Positions 1 through 6,459 of a DNA stretch of 64,000 nucleotides are shown one piece after another (position 1 is the stretch's first letter; every line of letters begins with the position of its first letter). The translations under genes were made by a program, and so were the position numbers. The stretch is from Mycobacterium sp. (GTDB taxonomy: Bacteria > Actinomycetota > Actinomycetes > Mycobacteriales > Mycobacteriaceae), in assembly GCF_002863225.1 (NCBI RefSeq), contig NZ_PKEK01000073.1:19389-83388 (forward strand), read 5' to 3'. Below the pieces are notes generated by a model, which was not told where the DNA came from, did no database searches, and was given only the letters and a program-made list of their open reading frames with translations.

Positions 1-105
1 CGGCGGGGGTCCGGGCGGCGGTCCGTATCCGGGCGGCGGCGGGTAGTCACCCGGATTGGGGTTGCCGCCGTAGGGCTGGTGGGGGTTGCCAGGGTGCTCG
101 CTCAT
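1..105 (-). CDS. Proline/glycine-rich membrane protein, Rv2560-like (N-terminus only)
   Basis: Only the first 35 codons lie in the window; the gene runs off the left edge. Translation starts MSEHPGNPHQPYGG and continues as a low-complexity Pro/Gly/Tyr tract, as in mycobacterial proteins with a disordered cytoplasmic head before membrane segments. A purine-rich GGCAGGAG lies just upstream of the ATG. It is divergent from rarA, the arrangement of Rv2560 and Rv2559c in M. tuberculosis, which is the main reason for the name. The membrane part is not visible, so function is unknown. Confidence 0.6.
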   Translation of the reverse strand, partial: MSEHPGNPHQPYGGNPNPGDYPPPPGYGPPPGPPP

Positions 106-224
106 AGCCGCTCCTGCCTCGTCGTAGGGGAGATGTCCAGGCGTGCGCCTTCGAGAACTTAGCAAGTAATCGGCTTCGGCGCTGTGAGCTCACACTCGGC
201 GTTCACGTGTCGCAACGACGTGGT

Positions 225-1565
225 ATGCCTGTGTCCGTGCCCGACGGTCTGTTCGACGTCCCCGACGAGATCGGCCCCGGCAATTCCGCGCTCACCGGCG
301 CCGCTGCGCCGCTGGCCGTGCGGATGCGCCCGGCCAGTCTCGACGAAGTGGTCGGGCAGGCGCACCTGCTGCAGCCGCGTTCGCCACTGCGGCGACTGGT
401 CGAAGGCTCGGGAATGGCCTCGGCGATCTTGTACGGCCCACCCGGCAGCGGAAAGACGACGCTGGCGTCGCTGGTGTCGCACGCCACCGGTCGCCGGTTC
501 GAGGCGCTGTCGGCTCTGTCGGCAGGGGTCAAGGAAGTCCGTGCGGTGATCGACACCGCCCGGCGCGCTGCCGCGCACGGTGAACAGACCGTGTTGTTCA
601 TCGACGAGGTGCACCGGTTCTCCAAGACCCAGCAGGACGCGCTGCTCGCCGCCGTCGAGAACCGGGTGGTGCTGCTGGTCGCTGCGACCACTGAGAACCC
701 GTCGTTTTCGGTAGTGGCGCCGCTGTTGTCGCGATCGCTGATCCTGCAGCTGCATCCGCTGAGCTCCGAGGACATCGGTGCGGTGGTGCAGCGCGCGATC
801 GACGACCCACGCGGACTGGGTGGCCGGGTGCGCGTGACCCCCGAGGCCGTCGACCTGCTGGTCCGGCTGGCATCGGGCGACGCGCGGCGGGCGCTGACCG
901 CGCTGGAAGTGGCGGCCGAGGCGGGGGAGCGTGTCACCGTCGAGACCGTGGAGCAGTCGCTGGACAAGGCGGCGGTCCGCTACGACCGGGACGGCGATCA
1001 GCACTACGACGTGATCAGCGCTTTTATCAAGTCGGTTCGCGGCTCCGACGTCGACGCCGCCCTGCACTATCTGGCCCGGATGCTGGTGGCGGGCGAAGAC
1101 CCGCGGTTCATCGCGCGGCGGCTGATGATCCTGGCCAGCGAGGACATCGGCATGGCCGACCCAACGGCTCTGCCGACGGCGGTGGCTGCAGCGCAGACCG
1201 TCGCGCTGATCGGCATGCCGGAAGCCAAATTGACCTTGGCGCACGCCACCGTCCACCTGGCCACCGCGCCGAAATCCAACGCGGTCACCACCGCGATCGG
1301 GTCGGCGATGCAGGACATCAGCGCGGGCAAGGCCGGCCTGGTGCCGCCGCATCTGCGCGACGGTCACTATTCGGGCGCCGCGTCACTGGGCAACGCGCAG
1401 GGCTACAAATATGCCCACGATGACCCGGATGGTGTTGTCCCACAACAGTATCCGCCAGATGAGCTGGTCGGTGTCGACTACTACCGGCCGACCAACCACG
1501 GGGCCGAGCGAGAAATCAGCGGTCGGCTGGACAAGTTGCGGGCCATCATCCGACGGCGGCGCTGA
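225..1565 (+). CDS. rarA: Replication-associated recombination protein A (RarA/MgsA), AAA+ ATPase
   Basis: 446 aa clamp-loader-like AAA+ ATPase that acts at stalled replication forks. Walker A GPPGSGKTT is at about residues 71-79, Walker B LFIDEVHRF at about 124-132, and a sensor-1 AATTENPSF follows. The C-terminal MgsA tetramerisation part carries IASEDIGMADP-like and YKYAHDDPDG motifs typical of the family. ATG at 225 is preferred because the conserved start is MPVSVPDGLFDVP; an in-frame GTG at 207 would add six residues, and neither has a clear Shine-Dalgarno. It is a single gene, divergent from the Rv2560-like gene and convergent with the GntR regulator. Confidence 0.93.
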   Translation: MPVSVPDGLFDVPDEIGPGNSALTGAAAPLAVRMRPASLDEVVGQAHLLQPRSPLRRLVEGSGMASAILYGPPGSGKTTLASLVSHATGRRFEALSALSAGVKEVRAVIDTARRAAAHGEQTVLFIDEVHRFSKTQQDALLAAVENRVVLLVAATTENPSFSVVAPLLSRSLILQLHPLSSEDIGAVVQRAIDDPRGLGGRVRVTPEAVDLLVRLASGDARRALTALEVAAEAGERVTVETVEQSLDKAAVRYDRDGDQHYDVISAFIKSVRGSDVDAALHYLARMLVAGEDPRFIARRLMILASEDIGMADPTALPTAVAAAQTVALIGMPEAKLTLAHATVHLATAPKSNAVTTAIGSAMQDISAGKAGLVPPHLRDGHYSGAASLGNAQGYKYAHDDPDGVVPQQYPPDELVGVDYYRPTNHGAEREISGRLDKLRAIIRRRR

Positions 1566-1593
1566 GTCACGCTGGTCTCATCACCCGTCCCGG

Positions 1594-2286
1594 TCAGGGA
1601 CCGGTGGGGCCGGCAGGGCTGGTGGTAGTCGAGCCATCCGCCTGCTGCAGCCAGTCGGCCAGCGAATGGCCGGCGTCCAGCACGTGCCGCTCGGCGATAT
1701 CGCGGGCTTTGTCGGAGTCGCGATCGGCCAGCGCCGCCACCAGCGCCGCGTGCTCCTCGATCGCGTTGTGCTCGTGGTCGGGAAACATCCCGAAGAAGTT
1801 CGACGGGACCACCCGGACCGCCTGACGGATTTGCGCCAGCAGCCGCCGAGAGTGCGCGGCCCGGTGAATCTCCCGGTGGAACTGCCAGTTGGCGTCGACG
1901 ATGCCGCTCTCGCCGGCGTGCACCTCGAATTCGGTGGACAGCTCCCGCAGTCGTGCGATGCCGTCGTCGGTCACCCGCTGGGCCGCCCACGCGGCGGCCT
2001 GACCGGTGAGTACGCCCAGGATGGTGAAGCTGTCGAGGACGTCCTGGGGGCTCATTCCGATCACGGTGATCCCGCTGCGCGGTGCGACGCGAACCAGCCC
2101 GTCATAGGACAGTTCCAGCAATGCTTCCCGCACCGGAGTGCGACTGGTGGCGAATTCCTTGGTGATCGCGTCGAGGTCCAGCCGGGTGCCGGCGGGCAGG
2201 ACACCGGTCAGGATGCGGTCGCGCAGTTCCCGGGCGGCGCGCTCGCGGACCGTGCCGCCGATATCAACACCGTCGTTCGGAGCCAT
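1594..2286 (-). CDS. GntR family transcriptional regulator, FCD (FadR) subfamily
   Basis: 230 aa. The N-terminal winged helix (about residues 12-80) contains the GntR signature around LRDRILTGVLPAG and SRTPVREALLELSYDGLV. The C-terminal all-helical FCD ligand domain (about 85-210) has the metal-binding style residues in NWQFHREIH and AIEEHAALVAAL. It is divergent from the three-gene catabolic cassette at 2364-5823 and very likely its repressor, with the cassette substrate or its CoA ester as inducer (inference). TAAGGT lies 7 nt before the ATG, so the mRNA is probably leaderless. Confidence 0.9.
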   Translation of the reverse strand: MAPNDGVDIGGTVRERAARELRDRILTGVLPAGTRLDLDAITKEFATSRTPVREALLELSYDGLVRVAPRSGITVIGMSPQDVLDSFTILGVLTGQAAAWAAQRVTDDGIARLRELSTEFEVHAGESGIVDANWQFHREIHRAAHSRRLLAQIRQAVRVVPSNFFGMFPDHEHNAIEEHAALVAALADRDSDKARDIAERHVLDAGHSLADWLQQADGSTTTSPAGPTGP

Positions 2287-2333
2287 GGCGAGGACCTTAA
2301 GGGCAGTCGGGTTAGAACGGGGAGGGACTTGAA

Positions 2334-2359
2334 ATCTAATATATCAGATGTTAGACATC
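2334..2359. promoter_or_regulatory. Palindromic operator between GntR regulator and monooxygenase cassette
   Basis: Two overlapping palindromes are visible: ATCT-N8-AGAT at 2334-2349 with all but one symmetric pair matching, and GATGT-TAG-ACATC at 2347-2359. TAATAT at 2337-2342 could be the -10 box of the cassette, so a bound regulator would block transcription. The local A+T content is much higher than in the flanking genes. Assignment to the adjacent GntR protein is inferred from position. Confidence 0.55.
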
Positions 2360-2363
2360 AACT

Positions 2364-3716
2364 ATGACTTCGAAACGACAGATGGCACTCGTCGCCTTCA
2401 TGCAAGCGGGCAGTACGTCGGTTTACGCGGGCTCGTGGCGGCACCCTGCCACTGAGCACGGTTACCTCGACGCCTCGTACTACGCCAAGATCGGTCGGAC
2501 GCTCGAGGAGGGCTGTTTCGACCTGATGTTCTTCGACGATCGGCTGGCGATGCCCGGTATCTACGGCGGCTCGGTCGCCGACGCGGTCAAGTACGGCGCG
2601 CGTCCGGTGAAGCTGGATCTGTCGATCGTCCTGGGCGTGCTGGCGCAGGCGACCTCGCACATCGGCCTCGGCGCGACCGGCAGCACCACGTACTACACGC
2701 CGTTCCACATCGCCCGCACCTTCGCGACCCTCGACCACCTGTCCGGCGGCCGAGCAGCATGGAACATCGTGACATCGGTCAACGACAGCGAGGCGCAGAA
2801 CTTCGGCCTGGAAACACATTTGGGCCACGACGCCCGCTACGACCGTGCCGAGGAATTCCTCGAGGCCACGGTCGGACTGTGGGACACCTGGGAAGACGAC
2901 GCAATCCTGCACGACCGGGTCAACGGCATCTACGCCGACCCGGACAAGGTCCACGAGCTGCACCACAAGGGTGAGTTCTTCTCGGTGCGCGGACCGCTCA
3001 CCGTGCCGCGCACCCCGCAGGGCCGACCGGTGCTCATCCAGGCCGGTTCGTCCGGCCGCGGGCGTGAATTCGCCTCGCGCTGGGCAGATTTGATCTTCAC
3101 CGGAGACCCGGGCATCGAGGTGGCCCGCAGCCACTACGCCGACCAGAAAGAGCGCCTCGGGGCGGCCGGCCGCGATCCGGACTCGGTTAAGCTCTGCCCG
3201 ATGGCTTACGCGGTGGTCGGTGAAACCGAGGATCACGCCAAGGAACGCGAGCAGGTCTTCCTCAATGACCTGGTGCACCCGATGGCGTCGCTGACCCTGC
3301 TCTCGGAGCTGATGAACTACGACTTCGCCAAACACGATCTGGACGACCCGATCACCGACGAGATGATCGAAAACGTGTCGGGAATCCGCGGTCTGGTGCA
3401 GAACCTGCGCGCTCACATCGGTGACAAGATCACCCTGCGCGACCTGGCCGGCCACCGCGCGACCCTGCTGCAGGGCCCGCGATTCGTCGGGACCGGAAAG
3501 CAGGTCGCCGATCAGATGGAGGAGTGGTTCCACGGCGGCGCCTGCGACGGATTCGTCTTGGCTGCAACGCATTTGCCCGGCGCGTTCGAAGACGTGGTCC
3601 GTATGGTGATCCCGGAGCTGCAACACCGCGGCCTGTTCCGCGACTCCTACAGCGGTTCGACGCTGCGCGATCACCTCGGGTTGCAGCGCCCGGTCGGCGT
3701 GCCCGTCAACGCATGA
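2364..3716 (+). CDS. Class C flavin-dependent monooxygenase, NtaA/SnaA/DszA family
   Basis: 450 aa bacterial-luciferase-fold monooxygenase of the NtaA/SnaA/SoxA/DszA group, which uses FMNH2 from a separate reductase to cleave C-N or C-S bonds. Seen: an opening strand MALVAFMQAGST, the conserved SGGRAAWNIVTS segment, RYDRAEEFLEA, and the long insertion YADPDKVHELHHKGEFFSVRGPL followed by GRPVLIQAGSSGRGREFA, all typical of this subfamily. Length fits. No flavin reductase gene is adjacent. It is the first gene of a three-gene unit and its stop overlaps the next start (ATGA). The substrate cannot be read from the sequence. Confidence 0.88.
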   Translation: MTSKRQMALVAFMQAGSTSVYAGSWRHPATEHGYLDASYYAKIGRTLEEGCFDLMFFDDRLAMPGIYGGSVADAVKYGARPVKLDLSIVLGVLAQATSHIGLGATGSTTYYTPFHIARTFATLDHLSGGRAAWNIVTSVNDSEAQNFGLETHLGHDARYDRAEEFLEATVGLWDTWEDDAILHDRVNGIYADPDKVHELHHKGEFFSVRGPLTVPRTPQGRPVLIQAGSSGRGREFASRWADLIFTGDPGIEVARSHYADQKERLGAAGRDPDSVKLCPMAYAVVGETEDHAKEREQVFLNDLVHPMASLTLLSELMNYDFAKHDLDDPITDEMIENVSGIRGLVQNLRAHIGDKITLRDLAGHRATLLQGPRFVGTGKQVADQMEEWFHGGACDGFVLAATHLPGAFEDVVRMVIPELQHRGLFRDSYSGSTLRDHLGLQRPVGVPVNA

Positions 3717-4900
3717 TGCTCGAAGGCATCCGGGTTCTCGACGTCGCGACACTGGCCGCCGCACCGCTGGCCGCCACCTATCTCGGCGAGTTCGGCGCCG
3801 ACGTCATCAAGGTCGAGCAGCCCGACGGCGGCGATCCGATCCGTACCTGGGGCAACCAGGTCGACGGCGTCGGGTTGATGTGGAAGTCGTTGTCGCGCAA
3901 CAAGAAATCAATCACCCTCAACCTGAGGGTCGCCGAGGGTCAGGCGCTGCTTCGGCAACTCGTCGAACATGCCGACGTGGTGATCGTCAACACCCGGCCG
4001 GCGACGCTGCGCAAGTGGGGCCTCGACTACGAGGCGCTGCGTGCGGTCAACGACAAGATCGTGATGCTGCATATCACCGGCTACGGATTGTCCGGACCCA
4101 AGAGCGAGCGACCCGGTTTCGGCACGCTCGGCGAGGCGATGAGCGGTTTCGCCAACATCACCGGCGAGGAGAGCGGCCCCCCGACGTTGCCGCCGTTCAT
4201 GCTCGCCGACGGGGTGGCGTCGCTGAACGCCGCGTACGCGGTGATGATGGCGCTGTACCACCGCGACGTGCACGGCGCCCCCGGGCAGCTGATCGACATC
4301 AACCTGATCGATCCGCTGGCACGTCTCCTCGAGCAGACGTTGCTCGGCTACGACCAACTCGGCCTGGTGCCGACGCGGGCCGGCAACCGCTGGGACATCT
4401 CGGCGCCGCGCAACACCTACCGCACCGCCGACGGCAAGTGGCTGGCCATGTCGGGTAGCTCACCGACGTTGGCGCTCAGAGTTTTTCGCGCGATCGGCCG
4501 AGCCGACCTGGTCGACGACGCCGACTTCTCCGACCCGCAGCGCAGGCTGGCGCGGGCCCGAGAGGTCGACCAGGTGGTCGCCGACTGGGTGATCACCAAA
4601 ACTCTCGATGAGGCGATGGCGATCTTCGACGCCGCCGAGGTGGCCGCCGCGCCGGTGTACGACATCACTCAGCTGGTGGCCGACGAGCAGCTGGCGCACC
4701 GGGAAGTCTTCGTCAAGGTCGCCGACGACGAGCTGGGCACCATGACGGTCCAGGCTCCGGTGCCGCGGTTCTCCGGGGCAACCGGCCGGGTGGGCCACCT
4801 CGGCCCCCGAATCGGTGAAAACAACGCCGAGGTCTACCGGGAACTACTTGGTCTGGGCGACAACGACATCGACGGCCTACTTGCCAGAGGCGTGCTGTGA
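3713..4900 (+). CDS. CaiB/BaiF family CoA transferase (class III)
   Basis: 395 aa. Class III CoA transferases move CoA between carboxylic acids through an aspartyl-CoA thioester. Seen: LEGIRVLDVATLAAAPLAATYLGEFGADVIKVE near the N-terminus, followed by a GGDPIRTW segment and SLSRNKKSITLNLR, which are family hallmarks; the catalytic Asp is expected in the DYEALRAVNDKIVMLHITGYG region or just after it. ATG at 3713 is chosen because it overlaps the monooxygenase stop and the family N-terminus begins here; the open frame extends upstream only as an artefact. It probably activates the monooxygenase product as a CoA ester for the lyase that follows. Confidence 0.9.
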   Translation: MMLEGIRVLDVATLAAAPLAATYLGEFGADVIKVEQPDGGDPIRTWGNQVDGVGLMWKSLSRNKKSITLNLRVAEGQALLRQLVEHADVVIVNTRPATLRKWGLDYEALRAVNDKIVMLHITGYGLSGPKSERPGFGTLGEAMSGFANITGEESGPPTLPPFMLADGVASLNAAYAVMMALYHRDVHGAPGQLIDINLIDPLARLLEQTLLGYDQLGLVPTRAGNRWDISAPRNTYRTADGKWLAMSGSSPTLALRVFRAIGRADLVDDADFSDPQRRLARAREVDQVVADWVITKTLDEAMAIFDAAEVAAAPVYDITQLVADEQLAHREVFVKVADDELGTMTVQAPVPRFSGATGRVGHLGPRIGENNAEVYRELLGLGDNDIDGLLARGVL

Positions 4901-4914
4901 AAGGAAACCGCTAG

Positions 4915-5823
4915 ATGACGTCTTTACTGCGCCGCTCGGAGCTCGCCGTTCCCGCCGCCAACGACCACATGTTCGTCAAGGCTGCCGCGTCGGAGGCCGA
5001 CCTGGTCTTCCTGGACCTCGAGGACGCCACCGCACCCGCGCACAAGGAGGCGGCACGGCCGAAGGTGGTTGCGGCGCTCAACGAGCTCGACTGGGGCCGC
5101 ACCGCGCGGGCCATCCGTATCAACGGTCTCGACACTCAGTGGTGCCATGACGACATCGTCGAGGTCGTCACTCAGGCGGGCGAGAATCTCGACACCATCA
5201 TCATTCCCAAAGCGCTTCGGGCACGCGATGTCTGGTGGGTCGACGTGCTGCTGACCCAGCTGGAGACCAAGCTCGGCCTGTCCCGCCAGATCCGGCTCGA
5301 GGTGCTGATCGAGGAGGTCGAGGGGCTGGCGAATGCCGAGGAGATCGCCGTCGCGAGCCCGCGATTGGATGCGCTGATCTTCGGCGTCGGCGACTTCTCG
5401 CTGTCGCAGGGCGCCCGGGTCGACACCAACTTCGACCCGCTGGGCGAATACCCCGGCGACTTCTGGGCTTACGCCCGCAACAAGGTGATCGTCGCCGCCC
5501 GGATCGCGGGCATCGACGCGATCGACGCGCCGTACCCGGACTACGGCAATCTGGCGGGCTACGAGCGCGACGCGCGACGTGCCGGGCTGATGGGATACAC
5601 CGGCAAGTGGGCGATCCACCCCAGTCAGATCGAGGTCGCCAACCGGGTCTACGCGCCGACCGAGGAGGAGATCGCGCTCGCCGAGCGCAACGTCGCGGCC
5701 TACCGCGAAGGTGAGCAGCGGGGCCTCGGCGCGGTGGGCGTCAACGGGGTGCTGGTCGACGCGGCCCACGTGAAGATGGCCCAGGCCACTCTCGAGCGCG
5801 CCGCCTTGTGTGGCAAACGCTGA
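4915..5823 (+). CDS. HpcH/HpaI aldolase, CitE / malyl-CoA lyase-like
   Basis: 302 aa TIM-barrel lyase. LDLEDATAPAHKEAAR and RIRLEVLIEEVEGLANAEEI supply the expected acidic Mg-binding residues, and GYTGKWAIHPSQIEVAN near residue 230 is the characteristic C-terminal motif of CitE and L-malyl-CoA/beta-methylmalyl-CoA lyases, which cleave 3-hydroxyacyl-CoAs to acetyl- or propionyl-CoA plus glyoxylate, or related products. No CitD/CitF subunits are nearby, so true citrate lyase is unlikely. A good ribosome site (AAAGGA) precedes the ATG. Last gene of the GntR cassette. Confidence 0.88.
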   Translation: MTSLLRRSELAVPAANDHMFVKAAASEADLVFLDLEDATAPAHKEAARPKVVAALNELDWGRTARAIRINGLDTQWCHDDIVEVVTQAGENLDTIIIPKALRARDVWWVDVLLTQLETKLGLSRQIRLEVLIEEVEGLANAEEIAVASPRLDALIFGVGDFSLSQGARVDTNFDPLGEYPGDFWAYARNKVIVAARIAGIDAIDAPYPDYGNLAGYERDARRAGLMGYTGKWAIHPSQIEVANRVYAPTEEEIALAERNVAAYREGEQRGLGAVGVNGVLVDAAHVKMAQATLERAALCGKR

Positions 5824-5832
5824 GCGGCACAT

Positions 5833-5862
5833 CACGCTGGCGCCGAAATCGACGCCAGCGTG
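5833..5862. terminator. Hairpin after the CitE-like gene
   Basis: Perfect 10-bp inverted repeat CACGCTGGCG / CGCCAGCGTG with a 10-nt loop, starting 9 nt after the lyase stop. No T-run follows, as is common for mycobacterial intrinsic terminators. It probably ends the GntR cassette transcript before yjbQ. Confidence 0.65.
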
Positions 5863-5954
5863 CTCCTCTCCCGCAAAATGTCTCGCTGACGTCGGTCTGG
5901 GCGCTTTCGATGCGGCCCTCGGCACGTCAAACGGCACTTCCGTAGGCTGGTCGG

Positions 5955-6356
5955 ATGAATACCGATGTGCTGGATGTCAACACCGCGCGTCGCCGTATCG
6001 TCGATCTGACCGACTCGGTTCGCGCGTTCTGCTCTCCGAAGGGCGACGGGCTGTGCAACGTCTTCGTTCCGCACGCTACGGCGGGGGTCGCCATCATCGA
6101 GACCGGCGCCGGCTCCGACGACGATCTGATCGACACGCTGGAGCGACTGCTGCCGCGAGACGACCGCTACCGGCACGCGCACGGGTCTTTCGGTCACGGG
6201 GCCGACCATGTGATGCCCGCAATAGTGGCGCCGTCGATCACCGTGCCGGTCCAGGCGGGGGAGCCGCTCCTGGGCATCTGGCAGAGCGTGGTCCTGGTCG
6301 ACTTGAACCGGGACAACCCGCAACGTTCGGTGCGCCTGTCCTTCGTTCAGGGCTAG
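5955..6356 (+). CDS. YjbQ / UPF0047 family protein
   Basis: 133 aa, the family's usual length. NVFVPHATAGVAIIETGAG and HGADHVMPAIVAPSITVPVQAGEPLLGIWQ carry the conserved His, Gly and Trp pattern of the UPF0047 beta-barrel fold; some members have weak thiamine-phosphate synthase activity, but the role is unsettled. Homologue of Rv2556c and in the same place, next to alaS. TAGGCT lies at 5943-5948, six bases before the ATG, which suggests a leaderless mRNA. Confidence 0.9.
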   Translation: MNTDVLDVNTARRRIVDLTDSVRAFCSPKGDGLCNVFVPHATAGVAIIETGAGSDDDLIDTLERLLPRDDRYRHAHGSFGHGADHVMPAIVAPSITVPVQAGEPLLGIWQSVVLVDLNRDNPQRSVRLSFVQG

Positions 6357-6402
6357 ACGCCGTTTTGGCTCGTCGCTTTTCCGGCTGGGGTAGGCCGACC
6401 GG

Positions 6403-6408
6403 TACTGT
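6403..6408 (+). promoter_or_regulatory. Candidate -10 box for the alaS operon
   Basis: TACTGT fits the actinobacterial TANNNT -10 pattern and would place the start of transcription about 45 nt before the alaS GTG. The ribosome site AAAGGAAGCGGAGA follows at 6445-6458. No convincing -35 element was seen. Confidence 0.35.
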
Positions 6409-6459
6409 GATGCGGTCGAAAGCGGCGGCTACCCGTCGGTATGTAAAGGAAGCGGAGAA

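Noticed and set aside
159..1367. 402-codon minus-strand frame opposite rarA
   Set aside because: Repetitive Arg/Gln/His/Gly composition and no motifs; rarA is a full-length ATPase on the other strand.
3524..3712. Upstream extension of the CoA transferase frame
   Set aside because: It overlaps the monooxygenase end and encodes Arg-rich sequence unlike the family; ATG 3713 gives the conserved start.
4915..5823. Citrate lyase beta subunit proper
   Set aside because: No CitD, CitF or CitC genes nearby; the motif set fits stand-alone malyl/citramalyl-CoA lyase-like enzymes better.
5824..5954. tRNA or small RNA gene in the gap before yjbQ
   Set aside because: The 10-bp hairpin has no cloverleaf partners or CCA end; it reads as a terminator.
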